A program made the translations under genes and the position numbers. This document shows positions 1 through 8,770 of a DNA stretch of 64,000 nucleotides, one piece after another (position 1 is the stretch's first letter; each line of letters begins with the position of its first letter). The notes beneath the pieces are model-generated. The model made no database searches. It worked only from the letters and a program-made list of their open reading frames with translations, and had not been told where the DNA came from. This stretch comes from Natronomonas salina (GTDB lineage: Archaea; Halobacteriota; Halobacteria; Halobacteriales; Haloarculaceae): NCBI RefSeq assembly GCF_013391105.1, contig NZ_CP058335.1, positions 248,001-312,000 on the forward strand, written 5' to 3'.

Positions 1-28
1 CGGTGGCCGCCGTTCCGGCGGTCGCCGG

Positions 29-1039
29 TCAGGCCCGCTCGCCGGTCTGGCTGAGCCGGAGGGCGCGGGTCGTCACGTCGTCGAGCGCGACGAGGTGACA
101 AATGGGGTTGCCCGGGTAGACCAGCGGGTTCTCGAGGATGCCGACGACGAGTCCGGTGAACGGCGCCTCGACGACGGTCGTGTCCGTCTTGAAGGGGTTC
201 GTGATAGAGCAGACGGCGTCGCCCTCCTCGACGAGCGAGCCGCGGCCGTGGTGCATCTCGACGACGCCGCCCGCGTCGGCGCGGAGCCACGTCTTCTCGT
301 CGGCGCCGTCGATGACGGTCCGCCAGCCCGGCCACTTGACCGTCTCGGTCGGCCGGATGCCGAACTCCGCCATCACCGAGAGGACCCCCTCGAGGGCCTT
401 GTCGATGAGGTTGCGCTGGAAGCGGTGGGCCTCCCCGAGCTCGATCGTCACGGTGGGCGTCCCGGCGTCGGTAGCCTCGCCGCGGAGCGTCCCGCTGGGC
501 CCCTCACTGGAGATGATGACGTTGGACCCGAAGGCCTTCGCGAGCCGCTCGACGGCCTCGGTGTCCGTGTCGCCGCGGACGTGGAGCATGTTGCTCCGGC
601 CGCGGGTCGACGTGTGGAAGTCGAGGCCGTAGTCGCAGGGCTCGATGAAGTTCCGGAAGATGCGGGCCGCGATGCGCTTGGCGCTGGTCCCCGAGTCGTT
701 GCCCGGGAAGGAGCGGTTGAGGTCGCGGTCGTAGATCGGGAGGTAGCGCTGCTGGGCGATGAACGCGGGCACGTTGAGGACGGGGAGGCAGACGAGCGTC
801 CCGTGGAGGTCCTCGAGGTCCCACTCGTGGGCGACCTCGCGGACGATCTCGATGCCGTTGAGCTCGTCGCCGTGGGCGGCCGCCGAGAGGAACAGCGTCG
901 GGCCCTCGCGCTCGCCGTTGATGATGGTCACGGGGATCCTGACCGGGTCGCCCAGGTAGGTCTCGCTGACGGTGTACCTGACGTTGACCCGCTCCCCCGG
1001 CGCGACGGACCCGCCGTCGTACGTGAACGCCTCCGCCAT
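29..1039 (-). CDS. Succinylglutamate desuccinylase/aspartoacylase family zinc hydrolase
   Basis: This 336-residue protein looks like an M14-type zinc amidohydrolase that removes acyl groups from small N-acyl compounds. The zinc ligands are recognisable: AHGDE (His56, Glu59) and GLDFHT (His142). A DLNRSFPG motif near residues 106-113 is typical of the aspartoacylase group, and a TIELGE segment lies where the catalytic glutamate is expected. The C-terminal third resembles the beta-rich domain of these enzymes. The start is the ATG at 1039, because the frame upstream to 1141 has poor, unstructured coding potential. It diverges from elp3. The actual substrate cannot be read from sequence. Confidence 0.85.
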   Translation of the reverse strand: MAEAFTYDGGSVAPGERVNVRYTVSETYLGDPVRIPVTIINGEREGPTLFLSAAAHGDELNGIEIVREVAHEWDLEDLHGTLVCLPVLNVPAFIAQQRYLPIYDRDLNRSFPGNDSGTSAKRIAARIFRNFIEPCDYGLDFHTSTRGRSNMLHVRGDTDTEAVERLAKAFGSNVIISSEGPSGTLRGEATDAGTPTVTIELGEAHRFQRNLIDKALEGVLSVMAEFGIRPTETVKWPGWRTVIDGADEKTWLRADAGGVVEMHHGRGSLVEEGDAVCSITNPFKTDTTVVEAPFTGLVVGILENPLVYPGNPICHLVALDDVTTRALRLSQTGERA

Positions 1040-1172
1040 ATCCGACCCAGGCGGGTCTGCTACAAAAGGGCACGCACTCGGTACGTCGTCGATCCGGGCG
1101 GAATCTCCGGCCGGCCCGGCGGGCTCGCAACCGCTAGCCACTTACCGCCGGGGGTCCTTGTCCCGACAGCGA

Positions 1173-2831
1173 ATGAGCACCGACGCCGACCCGGCCGAGT
1201 CCGACGCGTTCGAGCGGGTCTGTGAGTCCCTCGTCGAGGACATCCTGGCGGGCGAGATCGACGGTGACGACCTCGAGTCCGCCAAGATGGACGCCTGCCG
1301 GGAGTACTCCTCGCCGAAGGTCCCCAAGAACACGGACCTGCTCGACTACGCCCCCGAGGAGCGCCGCGAGGAGCTGGAGTCGGTCGTCCGCCGGAAGCCG
1401 GTGCGGACCGCCTCGGGCGTTTCGCCCGTCGCCATCATGACGTCGCCGCACATGTGCCCGCACGGGAAGTGCCTCTACTGTCCCGGCGGTCCCGCCTCGG
1501 AGTTCTCCTCCTCGCAGAGCTATACGGGCCACGAGCCGGCGGCGGCCCGCGGCGTCCAGAACGACTACGACCCCTACGGGCAGGTGACGCTGCGGCTCCA
1601 CCAGCTCCGGGAGATCGGCCACCCCGTCGACAAGGTCGAACTCATCCTGATGGGCGGGACGATGACGGCCCGCTCCCACGACTACCAGGAGTGGTTCGTC
1701 AAGCGCGCCCTCGAGGCGATGAACGACTACGACCTCGACAGCGAGCCCCAGCCGAGCGAGGAGGAGTCCTTCAAGCCGGACCCCGGGGAGACCGAGTTCA
1801 CCTACCTCGAGGACGTCATCGCCGAGAACGAGACGAACGACATCCGCAACATCGGGACGACGTTCGAGACGAAGCCCGACTGGTGCGACCCCGAGCAGAT
1901 CGACCGGATGCTCGACCTCGGCGGCACCAAGGTCGAGGTCGGCGTCCAGACCACCTACGAGCGGGTCAACCGCGAGATGCACCGCGGCCACGGCGTGCAG
2001 GCCAGCCTCGACGCCAACCGCCGGCTCCGCGACTCGGCGTTCAAGGTGGGCTTCCACATGATGCCCGGCCAGCCCGGCATGTCGCGGGAGATGTGCCTGC
2101 AGGACTTCCGGGAGATCTTCGAGAACCCCGACTGGCGACCCGACTACCTGAAGATCTACCCGACGCTCGTCGTCCGCGACACCGTCACCTACGACATGTG
2201 GCGCCGCGACGAGTACGAGCCGCTGCAGAACGAGGAGGCCGCTGAACTCGTCGCCGAGATCAAGTCGATGATCCCCCGGTACACGCGCCTCCAGCGCGTC
2301 CAGCGGGACATCCCCGCCGACTTCATCGACGCCGGCGTCTGGAAGTCTAACCTCCGCCAGCTCGCCCGCCAGCGGATGGAGGAACACGGGTGGGAGTGCG
2401 AGTGCATCCGCTGCCGTGAGGTCGGGATGAACGACGAGGAGCCCGAGGACGTCGAACTGGACGTCATGACCTACGAGGCCGCGGGCGGCAGGGAGCACTT
2501 CATCTCCTTCGAGGACTTCGAGAAGGACCTGCTGGTCGGTTTCTGTCGGCTCCGGTTCCCCAATAATCCGGTCCGCCGGGAGCTGGAGAACGCCGCGCTC
2601 GTCCGCGAGCTCCACGTCTACGGCAACGAGGTCGGCGTCGGGCAGGGCGGCGACGACGGCGACCACCAGCACCGCGGCTACGGCCGCCGGCTCCTGGAGA
2701 CGGCCGAGGACCTGGCCGCCGACGCCGGCTTCGAGAAGCTCTCGGTCATCTCGGGCATCGGCGTCCGCGAGTACTACCGGGAGAAGCTCGGTTACTACCA
2801 GGACGGTCCGTACGTCTCGAAGCGGCTGTAG
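1173..2831 (+). CDS. elp3: Elp3-type tRNA uridine-34 modification enzyme (radical SAM + GNAT)
   Basis: This 552-residue protein is the archaeal Elongator catalytic subunit, which modifies the wobble uridine of tRNA (cm5U-type side chains). The radical SAM cluster motif CPHGKCLYC gives cysteines 95, 100 and 103. The central radical SAM barrel includes GGTMTAR, and the C-terminal GNAT acetyltransferase domain has HRGYGRRLLE and a final YYREKLGY. A Cys-rich stretch near 2397-2420 (CECIRC) matches the zinc site of the family. The ATG at 1173 is chosen because the family begins with an acidic N-terminal segment like the one here. Its neighbours are unrelated, so it is probably transcribed alone. 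Confidence 0.95.
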   Translation: MSTDADPAESDAFERVCESLVEDILAGEIDGDDLESAKMDACREYSSPKVPKNTDLLDYAPEERREELESVVRRKPVRTASGVSPVAIMTSPHMCPHGKCLYCPGGPASEFSSSQSYTGHEPAAARGVQNDYDPYGQVTLRLHQLREIGHPVDKVELILMGGTMTARSHDYQEWFVKRALEAMNDYDLDSEPQPSEEESFKPDPGETEFTYLEDVIAENETNDIRNIGTTFETKPDWCDPEQIDRMLDLGGTKVEVGVQTTYERVNREMHRGHGVQASLDANRRLRDSAFKVGFHMMPGQPGMSREMCLQDFREIFENPDWRPDYLKIYPTLVVRDTVTYDMWRRDEYEPLQNEEAAELVAEIKSMIPRYTRLQRVQRDIPADFIDAGVWKSNLRQLARQRMEEHGWECECIRCREVGMNDEEPEDVELDVMTYEAAGGREHFISFEDFEKDLLVGFCRLRFPNNPVRRELENAALVRELHVYGNEVGVGQGGDDGDHQHRGYGRRLLETAEDLAADAGFEKLSVISGIGVREYYREKLGYYQDGPYVSKRL

Positions 2832-2921
2832 CGGCCCCGACGGTCGTCGTTCGGTCTCATTTGACAGTTCCTCGATGCGGGTTGCAGTAGTGATATTATG
2901 CAGGGTGCCCAGCCCCGACGC

Positions 2922-3353
2922 ATGAGCGACGACGAGGACTGGCGGAACCGCGCCGTCGCGGTCGTCACGCTGCTCGTCCTGGGGGCGGGGTTCCTGGCGA
3001 TATTCCTCGGGATATCGAGGTTCTGGATTGTCTGGGTCCTGGGCTTCGCGGTGGTCGTCCCACTCCTGTCCGTCCTGCTCGGCGTGGAGGACGACAGCGA
3101 GTCGGACGTCGAACCGGCAGCGGAACCGGTCTCCGAGCGAAGCGACAGCCGAAACGCGCTCGAGACCCTCCGGGACCGGTACGCTCGGGGCGAACTCACC
3201 GACGAGCAGTTCGAGCGGAAGCTGGAGCGCCTGCTCGAGACAGAGACCATCGAGGACGTCGAGGACGCCCGACGACGAGTGGATGCGGACCGAGTCGGCG
3301 ATGGAGCGGACGCCCGGAACGGACGCCGGAACCGGACGGAGCGGGAGCGCTGA
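2922..3353 (+). CDS. Two-TM membrane protein with SHOCT domain
   Basis: This 143-residue protein has a charged N-terminus and two adjacent hydrophobic segments (about residues 10-50). After an acidic linker comes a short C-terminal motif, LRDRYARGELTDEQFERKL, typical of the SHOCT (short C-terminal) domain. SHOCT domains are small oligomerisation modules. The architecture is very common in haloarchaea, usually with unknown function. The start ATG at 2922 is preferred over the one at 2898, because homologs usually begin just before a short acidic stretch and the first membrane helix. It lies upstream of an MBL gene with a 77-base gap, so co-transcription is possible but not shown. Confidence 0.8.
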   Translation: MSDDEDWRNRAVAVVTLLVLGAGFLAIFLGISRFWIVWVLGFAVVVPLLSVLLGVEDDSESDVEPAAEPVSERSDSRNALETLRDRYARGELTDEQFERKLERLLETETIEDVEDARRRVDADRVGDGADARNGRRNRTERER

Positions 3354-3430
3354 ATGACGGCCCACCGGAGCGACCGCGGCGGGGAGCGACTCGCCAGGGT
3401 GATATGGGCGGCCGCAGAAGGGAGCCCAAC

Positions 3431-4108
3431 ATGGTGAGGCGCGTCGCGGCCGGCGTGTACCTGCTGGAGGTGAGCTGGCCGGAGCCGCTCGGCTCGAACG
3501 TCTACCTGATCGACGACGGCGAGTTGACCCTCGCCGACGCGGGGATGCCGATTCCGAGGCGCCGCGTCGCCACCGAGATCCGGCGGGCCGGGTACGCCGT
3601 CGACGACCTCGACCGCGTGCTGTTGAGCCACTACGACGTCGACCACGTGGGCGCGCTCGGAAGGCTCGGCGCCGACGTCCCCGTGTACCTCGGCGCCCGC
3701 GACGTCGGCCTGGTCCGCCGGGAGTGGTCGCCGTCGTGGACCCACCACAAGGGGGCCTTCCACCGGCTGACGCGCAGGCTCTTCCCGCTGTCGGACGTCG
3801 ACCTCCGGCCGGTCGAGGACGGCGACGAGATCGGGGGGTTCCGGGCGATCCACACCCCCGGGCACAACCCCGGACACACGGTGTACGTCCACGCGGACTC
3901 GGGGGCGGCGCTGCTGGGCGACCTCGTCTGGGAGGACGACGGCGCGTTCACGCCGCCCATGTGGTTCGACTCCTACGACACCGACCGCATCGCCGCCAGC
4001 GTCCGCCGGGTCTCCCAGGAGCGGTTCGACCACGCCTGCGTCGCCCACGGCGATCCGCTGACCCCCGACGCGGACGTCGTCCTCCGGGAGCTGGCGGCGG
4101 AGATCTGA
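3431..4108 (+). CDS. MBL-fold metallohydrolase with altered metal motif
   Basis: This 225-residue protein has the metallo-beta-lactamase fold. The canonical HxHxDH motif reads HYDVDH at residues 67-72, so the second histidine is replaced by aspartate. Further ligands are seen in HTPGHNPGHT and in the downstream LLGDLVWEDDG strand. The protein resembles glyoxalase II-like hydrolases of unknown substrate. The start ATG at 3431 places the first beta strand close to the N-terminus, as usual. An in-frame upstream GTG or ATG would add only a short basic tail. It is followed 42 bases later by a flavoprotein gene, with a T-rich stretch between them. Confidence 0.8.
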   Translation: MVRRVAAGVYLLEVSWPEPLGSNVYLIDDGELTLADAGMPIPRRRVATEIRRAGYAVDDLDRVLLSHYDVDHVGALGRLGADVPVYLGARDVGLVRREWSPSWTHHKGAFHRLTRRLFPLSDVDLRPVEDGDEIGGFRAIHTPGHNPGHTVYVHADSGAALLGDLVWEDDGAFTPPMWFDSYDTDRIAASVRRVSQERFDHACVAHGDPLTPDADVVLRELAAEI

Positions 4109-4150
4109 CCCGAGCGGACGTTTTTCGACCCCCCGGGCCGTACCGGCGGT

Positions 4151-5185
4151 ATGAACCTCGCCATCGTCGGCGCCGGCGCCGCGGGCGCCGCGGCCGCCTA
4201 CGCGCTCCGGGACGCGCCGGTCGACGTGACCATCTTCGAGGCGGACGAGGGCGTCGGCGGTCGCGCGGCGTCCGGTCGGAAGAACGACTGTCGGTACGAC
4301 TACGGGGCGAACTACGTGAAGGCCGACAGCGCCCGCGTCGCCGAACTAGTGACCGAGGAACTCCCGACGACGGGGCTGGTCGACGTGGCGGAACCGGTCT
4401 GGACCTTCGACGCGTCGGGGGCGATCTCGGCGGGTGACGACCGCGACGCGCACAAGTGGACCTACGAGGCGGGCATCGCGGAGCTGCCCGAGCGGCTCCT
4501 CGCGGAGACGGACGCGACGCTCGAGTTCGGAACCCGCGTCGGGCGGCTCTCTCACGGCGGCGGCACGTGGTGGCTGCTCGACGACGCCGGCGCGGACCTC
4601 GGGACGTTCGACGCGGTGCTGCTCACGCCGCCGGCGCCGCGGACCGCCGACGTCCTCGCCGCGACCGAGTGGGACAGTCCGCTCCTCGCCGACCTCCAGG
4701 CGGCCGTCGACGCCGTCTCCTACCGGTCGATCTACGCCGCGGTGCTGCACTACCCCTTCGCGGTCGACTACCCGTGGTACGCGCTGGTGAACACGGACCG
4801 GGAGCACGACATCGGCTGGCTCTCGCGGGAGGAACTGAAGTCCGGGCACGTACCGCCCGGCGAGACGCTGCTGGTCGTCCAGATGGCGCCCGGATGGGCC
4901 GACGGGCGGAGCGACGACCCGGGAGAACTGACCGTCGACGTCGCGGACTCGGTGGCGGAGCTCCTCGACGACGAGCGGTTCGCGGCCCCCGATTGGACCG
5001 ACCACGAACCGTGGCGGGACGCGCTGCCGAACGAGGGTGTCGAGACCGAACCGCTGCGGGAGGCAGAAAGAACAGGCCTCTACTTCGCCGGCGACTGGGT
5101 CGCGGGCGACGGTCGCGTCCACCTCGCTATCGAGAGCGGGCTCGAGGCGGGCGAGCGAATCGCCGACGCCGCGGGGCCATCGTGA
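4151..5185 (+). CDS. Renalase-like FAD-dependent amine oxidoreductase
   Basis: This 344-residue flavoprotein begins with a dinucleotide-binding motif, GAGAAG (residues 7-12), and the FEADEGVGGRAAS segment typical of the amine oxidase/renalase group. A second FAD-contact motif, FAGDWVAGDGRVHLAIESG, lies near the C-terminus. These proteins bind FAD tightly and oxidise amines or dihydronicotinamide isomers. The substrate is not evident here. It is cytosolic, with no signal peptide. It follows the MBL gene on the same strand and may share its transcript. It ends 13 bases before a convergent HalOD1 gene. Confidence 0.85.
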   Translation: MNLAIVGAGAAGAAAAYALRDAPVDVTIFEADEGVGGRAASGRKNDCRYDYGANYVKADSARVAELVTEELPTTGLVDVAEPVWTFDASGAISAGDDRDAHKWTYEAGIAELPERLLAETDATLEFGTRVGRLSHGGGTWWLLDDAGADLGTFDAVLLTPPAPRTADVLAATEWDSPLLADLQAAVDAVSYRSIYAAVLHYPFAVDYPWYALVNTDREHDIGWLSREELKSGHVPPGETLLVVQMAPGWADGRSDDPGELTVDVADSVAELLDDERFAAPDWTDHEPWRDALPNEGVETEPLREAERTGLYFAGDWVAGDGRVHLAIESGLEAGERIADAAGPS

Positions 5186-5198
5186 TTCGGCGCTCCGC

Positions 5199-5474
5199 TC
5201 ACCCCTGGGTCGTGGTCTCGGCCGCCGGGGCTTCGCAGACGACGGTCACCTGGTCGCGGCCGCAGACGGTCACCTCGTAGCCGGCGTACTCGAAGGAGAC
5301 GCGGCCGGGGCGGCCGTCCCGGAAGATGGCGTCGAGGGCGTCGGGGTCGATCGCGTCGTACAGCGGCGGGAGGTCGGTCGGGTCCGCGTCGGCGCGGTCG
5401 GCCACCGTCGCGACGACCGCCTCGCTGGCGGTCGCGTCCGACTCGATGTGCGTGCGATCGTCGTTCCCTTGCAT
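5199..5474 (-). CDS. HalOD1 output domain protein
   Basis: This is a 91-residue single-domain protein. The segment from SEAVVATVAD to PPLYDAIDPDALDAIF matches the HalOD1 output domain. That domain is restricted to halophilic archaea, where it appears alone or attached to receiver domains and is inferred to act in signalling. The second half contains two short beta strands (VSFEYAGYEVTV, QVTVVCEA). It lies 61 bases downstream of an HTH regulator gene on the same strand, so the two are probably one signalling unit. Its molecular partner is unknown. Confidence 0.85.
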   Translation of the reverse strand: MQGNDDRTHIESDATASEAVVATVADRADADPTDLPPLYDAIDPDALDAIFRDGRPGRVSFEYAGYEVTVCGRDQVTVVCEAPAAETTTQG

Positions 5475-5535
5475 CAGCGGGGGTAGTGGCCAGCGGGGGA
5501 TGAGGTCTCGCCTTGCCCGTGCCGGACGTTATATA

Positions 5536-6189
5536 CTAGTCGTCGCGCCGGCCGTCGGCGACGGTCGACCGCACGAGGTTCGCCGTCGCCCGCCGGAGGA
5601 GTTCCGAGAGGGCCTGGTGGGAGACGTCCAGGTCGGCGGCGAGTTCGCGGGTCGTGACGTCCCGCGGCACCTCGAAGTAGCCGCGCTCGCAGGCGACGAC
5701 GAGCGCCTCGCGCTGGGCGGCCGTGAGGTCGCCGTACCAGCGGCGGGGCGCCTCGGGTTCCGCGAGGTCCAGCAGCCTGAACGGGTAGTCGCGCTCGGCG
5801 AGGAACGTCCGGAAGTCGTCGAACTGGTCGCGGGTGACGAACCGGAACCGGAGCCGCCAGCCCTCGGCGTCGGCCTCGGCCTGCAGGATCGACGCCTCGT
5901 GGTCGATGAACGCGTCGACGCGGCGCTCGACGAGTTCGCTCCAGTCGATCTGGTAGTACTTCTCCTCGGGGAACGCGAGGTCCTCGATGACCCCCGCGAC
6001 GGAGGCGTCGGCCGCGAGGGCCTCGTCCAGGGCGGCGAAGTCGACGCCGCTGGCCCACAGGCAGGGCATCGTCGACTCGGTCCCGTGGGCGGCGATCCGC
6101 TCGACCTCGACCTCCAGGTCGGGCAGCCGCTCGAACGTCTCGCGGAGGGCGACGGCCTCCGGGTCGAGCCGGAAGGACGCGATGAGCAT
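5536..6189 (-). CDS. Bacterio-opsin-activator-type HTH transcription regulator
   Basis: This is a 217-residue haloarchaeal regulator. The C-terminal segment (about residues 150-205) begins LTAAQREAL and includes YFEVPRDVTTRELAADLDVSHQALSELL. It is the HTH_10 (Bat-type) DNA-binding domain. The N-terminal ~140 residues form the alpha/beta sensor module normally attached to it, with no clear ligand motif. The product should be cytosolic. The ATG at 6189 follows a short upstream gap. The HalOD1 gene lies directly downstream on the same strand, which suggests a shared role. The target genes are unknown. Confidence 0.85.
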   Translation of the reverse strand: MLIASFRLDPEAVALRETFERLPDLEVEVERIAAHGTESTMPCLWASGVDFAALDEALAADASVAGVIEDLAFPEEKYYQIDWSELVERRVDAFIDHEASILQAEADAEGWRLRFRFVTRDQFDDFRTFLAERDYPFRLLDLAEPEAPRRWYGDLTAAQREALVVACERGYFEVPRDVTTRELAADLDVSHQALSELLRRATANLVRSTVADGRRDD

Positions 6190-6237
6190 GGGAACCCTTG
6201 GGCCCCCACGGTGAAAACGGGGCGGTCCGTCCGGCCG

Positions 6238-6846
6238 TTACCCGTAGACGTAGGCGTCGAGCTTCTCGTCGGCGTCGGACAGCACCGACGACCCGTGGTA
6301 GACGAGGCCGGCGTCGAACTCGTACTCCAGCAACCGCTCCAGGGACGCCTCGGCCTGCTGCAGGTCGTCGGTGTACACCGCCGGCGGCAGGTGGAAGAAG
6401 CCCTGCGGGAGCCCGCGCTGGTCGGCTCCGGAGAGCGCGTCTGCGAGGACGGCGACGCCGCGGTCCTCGTCGACGAGGGCGTGCTGGTGGTCGCGGTGGC
6501 CGGGGACGTGGACCGCCTCGAAGGGGCCGATCCGGTCGCCGTCGCCGTAGCGTTCGTCGGGTTCGTACTCGGTGTCCAGGGCGGCACCTTCGGGCACGTA
6601 CGTCTCGGCCGAGTGGGTGCGGACGACCTCGTCGAAGCCGCCGACGTGGTCGCGGTGGTCGTGTGTGACGATCAGCCGCTCGACCTCGACGCCCGTCTCG
6701 GCGATGCCGGCGGTCAGGGCCCCGGCGGTCCCGGGGAGCCCGCAGTCGACGAGCGTGCCGTCGTCGAAGAGGAACGCGCGGATCCGGCCCGTCTCGGTCT
6801 CCGAACACGTGACGTCGTGGACGCCCGGGAGGATCTCGGTCGGCAT
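6238..6846 (-). CDS. MBL-fold metallohydrolase
   Basis: This 202-residue metallo-beta-lactamase-fold hydrolase has an intact HDHRDH motif at residues 62-67. Later ligand motifs are VHVPGHRDHQHAL and VLADALSG. It resembles the glyoxalase II/hydroxyacylglutathione hydrolase-like group of unknown substrate. No signal peptide is present. It ends 48 bases upstream of the HTH regulator gene on the same strand, so the MBL, HTH and HalOD1 genes could form one operon read from 6846 towards 5199. The region upstream (6847-6969) is AT-rich and shared with the divergent subtilase gene. Confidence 0.82.
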   Translation of the reverse strand: MPTEILPGVHDVTCSETETGRIRAFLFDDGTLVDCGLPGTAGALTAGIAETGVEVERLIVTHDHRDHVGGFDEVVRTHSAETYVPEGAALDTEYEPDERYGDGDRIGPFEAVHVPGHRDHQHALVDEDRGVAVLADALSGADQRGLPQGFFHLPPAVYTDDLQQAEASLERLLEYEFDAGLVYHGSSVLSDADEKLDAYVYG

Positions 6847-6929
6847 ACCTCACCCACGCGGGTGATTCACATAGGTCCTCTGTCGCCGATTGGTTGTACA
6901 TAATTGGCGTGTTGATTCCGGTCATAGCC

Positions 6930-6950
6930 GAGGTTTTATCATGCAATAAT
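6930..6950 (+). promoter_or_regulatory. Probable promoter of the Tat subtilase gene
   Basis: The sequence GAGGTTTTATC followed by an AT-rich stretch matches an archaeal BRE/TATA region. It is centred about 40 bases upstream of the ATG at 6976, so the transcript would have a very short leader or none, as is usual in haloarchaea. The whole 6847-6969 gap is far more AT-rich than the rest of the window. It also carries GGTTGTACA at 6892-6900, a 9-mer found again in the palindrome before tenA. Confidence 0.45.
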
Positions 6951-6975
6951 CGCTCCATATTAGCCGTGAGTGAGT

Positions 6976-8298
6976 ATGATTAACACGACACCGAATCGAC
7001 GTGACCTCCTGAGGGGAATCGCCGGAGGTGGACTGACTGTCGCAGTAACCGGGATCGCGTCAGCGGACGGAGAGACGCGCTACCTCGTCCAGCGGAGTGA
7101 CCCTGCCGCCGAAAGCAACCTCGGACGCCGGGGGTTCAGTGTGGAGAGGAGCATGGCGGACGGCGAAGTGCTCGTCGTGACCGGAACCGACAGCGCCAGC
7201 GACGAACTCGAAGGTACCGACGGCGTCGAAGTCGCCATCCCTGACTTCAGCTTCGAGTTGAGCAGGCCGGAGCTCTCTGAACCGAAGAGCACCGATTCGG
7301 ATGGGTCGAAAGAAGACAGCGGCTACCCAGCGTACTACGACAGCCAATGGGACAAACACGTCACCGACGTCGAGACCGCCCACGAATCGGCGACCGGGGA
7401 CGGGACCACTATCGCCATCCTGGATACGGGCATCGACCACACCCATCCCGACCTCTATGTCAACGAGACCGCGAGTGCCGCCTTCATCGGTGGGGAGGTC
7501 CACGACCACACGGGAGATGTCCACGGCCACGGGACCCACGTCGGCGGCATCGCGGCCGCGACCGGCGAGGTCGGGGTCGTCGGGACTGCACCCGACGCCG
7601 AACTTGTCTCGCTCCGCGTCTTCCCGTCCGAAGACGAAGAACAGGACAACTTCTGGAGCGACCTCCTGCGAGCCATCGAGTACGCGGCGGTGGACCTCGG
7701 TGCGGACTCCCTCAACATGAGCATCGGGACCGTCGAGACGCTCGACGGCGGGGCAAACGCCGGCGGGATTCGTGGGGTAACCGAACCGGTGATGCAGCAC
7801 GCGGCGAGACGGGGGACGGTCGTCGTCGGCAGTGCCGGGAATCACGGCGAGAGCCTCCAGCAGGAGGGCCGGTGGACGCTCCCCAACAGTCTGGCGGGCG
7901 TAGTGAGCGTCAGCGCGACCGGACCGAGCGACGAACTCACGTTCTACTCGAACTGGGGGACGAACGAGATAGACCTCGGAGCCCCGGGCGGTGGCTACGA
8001 GACACTGGAAAAGACGCTCGAGGATGACACAGTCGAGTGGCCCTACCCCACGAACCTGGTGCTCTCGACGTTCCCCAAGGACCTGGACGATTCGGGGTAC
8101 GCCTACCTCGCCGGGACCTCGATGTCCGCACCGCAGGTCACCGGCGCCGTCGCGGCGGTGCGGGAACTGGCCCCCGGTGCGAACGCGAACGAGGTGGAAC
8201 GTGCACTCGAAGCCGGCGCCGACCTCGTCGAGGGGAAGGGGGACGCCGAACTCGGAGCCGGGCGGCTCAACGTCGCGAACGCGCTCGACGAGGTTTAG
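6976..8298 (+). CDS. Tat-exported subtilase (S8, halolysin-like)
   Basis: This is a 440-residue secreted serine protease; residue numbers count from the alternative GTG start at 6970, two codons upstream. The N-terminus has a twin-arginine signal, NRRDLLRG, followed by a glycine-rich hydrophobic stretch. A propeptide-like region follows. The catalytic triad is complete: Asp152 in ILDTGID, His187 in GHGTHVGG and Ser384 in GTSMSAP. The protein ends about 57 residues after the serine, so it lacks the C-terminal extension of classical halolysins. Codon third positions are less GC-biased than in neighbouring genes, and the upstream region is AT-rich, which hints at acquisition or relaxed selection. 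It is transcribed alone, divergent from the MBL gene. Confidence 0.92.
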   Translation: MINTTPNRRDLLRGIAGGGLTVAVTGIASADGETRYLVQRSDPAAESNLGRRGFSVERSMADGEVLVVTGTDSASDELEGTDGVEVAIPDFSFELSRPELSEPKSTDSDGSKEDSGYPAYYDSQWDKHVTDVETAHESATGDGTTIAILDTGIDHTHPDLYVNETASAAFIGGEVHDHTGDVHGHGTHVGGIAAATGEVGVVGTAPDAELVSLRVFPSEDEEQDNFWSDLLRAIEYAAVDLGADSLNMSIGTVETLDGGANAGGIRGVTEPVMQHAARRGTVVVGSAGNHGESLQQEGRWTLPNSLAGVVSVSATGPSDELTFYSNWGTNEIDLGAPGGGYETLEKTLEDDTVEWPYPTNLVLSTFPKDLDDSGYAYLAGTSMSAPQVTGAVAAVRELAPGANANEVERALEAGADLVEGKGDAELGAGRLNVANALDEV

Positions 8299-8314
8299 TG
8301 GGCAAATCGCCGGC

Positions 8315-8674
8315 TCACTCTTCCCGGACGTGTGCGACCGTCCGGTAGGCGCCGGCGGCGACCAGCCCGCCCGCGACGAGCGCGAGCCAGAAGACGCCGC
8401 CGATCAGGAGCGACTCCGGGACGCGGACGGCGAGGAGCAGCGCGACCGCGCCGACGGCGGTCGCCGCCCGGAGCGCCAGGTGGTCGACGGTCGCCGAGAC
8501 CGCGAGCGCGCCCGATACGACGAGGGAGAGCCCGGCCGCGACGACGAGCACGCCGCTGACGAAGGGGTCCACCGGCGGCGGGACCAGCCCCGGCAGGACG
8601 TACTCTGCGGTGCCGACGGCGGCCAGCGCGAGGCCGACGACGACGGCGACGGCTCCGGTGACGCGGTCGTCCAT
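8315..8674 (-). CDS. Small four-helix membrane protein
   Basis: This 119-residue protein consists almost entirely of hydrophobic segments. Four probable transmembrane helices lie at about residues 6-26, 38-60, 70-85 and 90-110, with a short charged C-terminus ending VAHVREE. No family motif was recognised. The start ATG at 8674 gives a hydrophilic MDDR beginning followed directly by the first helix. The open frame extends far upstream as an antisense shadow of rqcH, but that part is not credible coding. It converges with the subtilase gene and diverges from rqcH. Confidence 0.7.
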   Translation of the reverse strand: MDDRVTGAVAVVVGLALAAVGTAEYVLPGLVPPPVDPFVSGVLVVAAGLSLVVSGALAVSATVDHLALRAATAVGAVALLLAVRVPESLLIGGVFWLALVAGGLVAAGAYRTVAHVREE

Positions 8675-8770
8675 ACCGTCGCTCCGGGCAGGGCCGCCTA
8701 AGGGGTTGCGAAGCGCGTCGCGGCGGCGCGAACCCGTCAGGCCTTTCTCCGGGCCGCGCCAGGCGACGAC

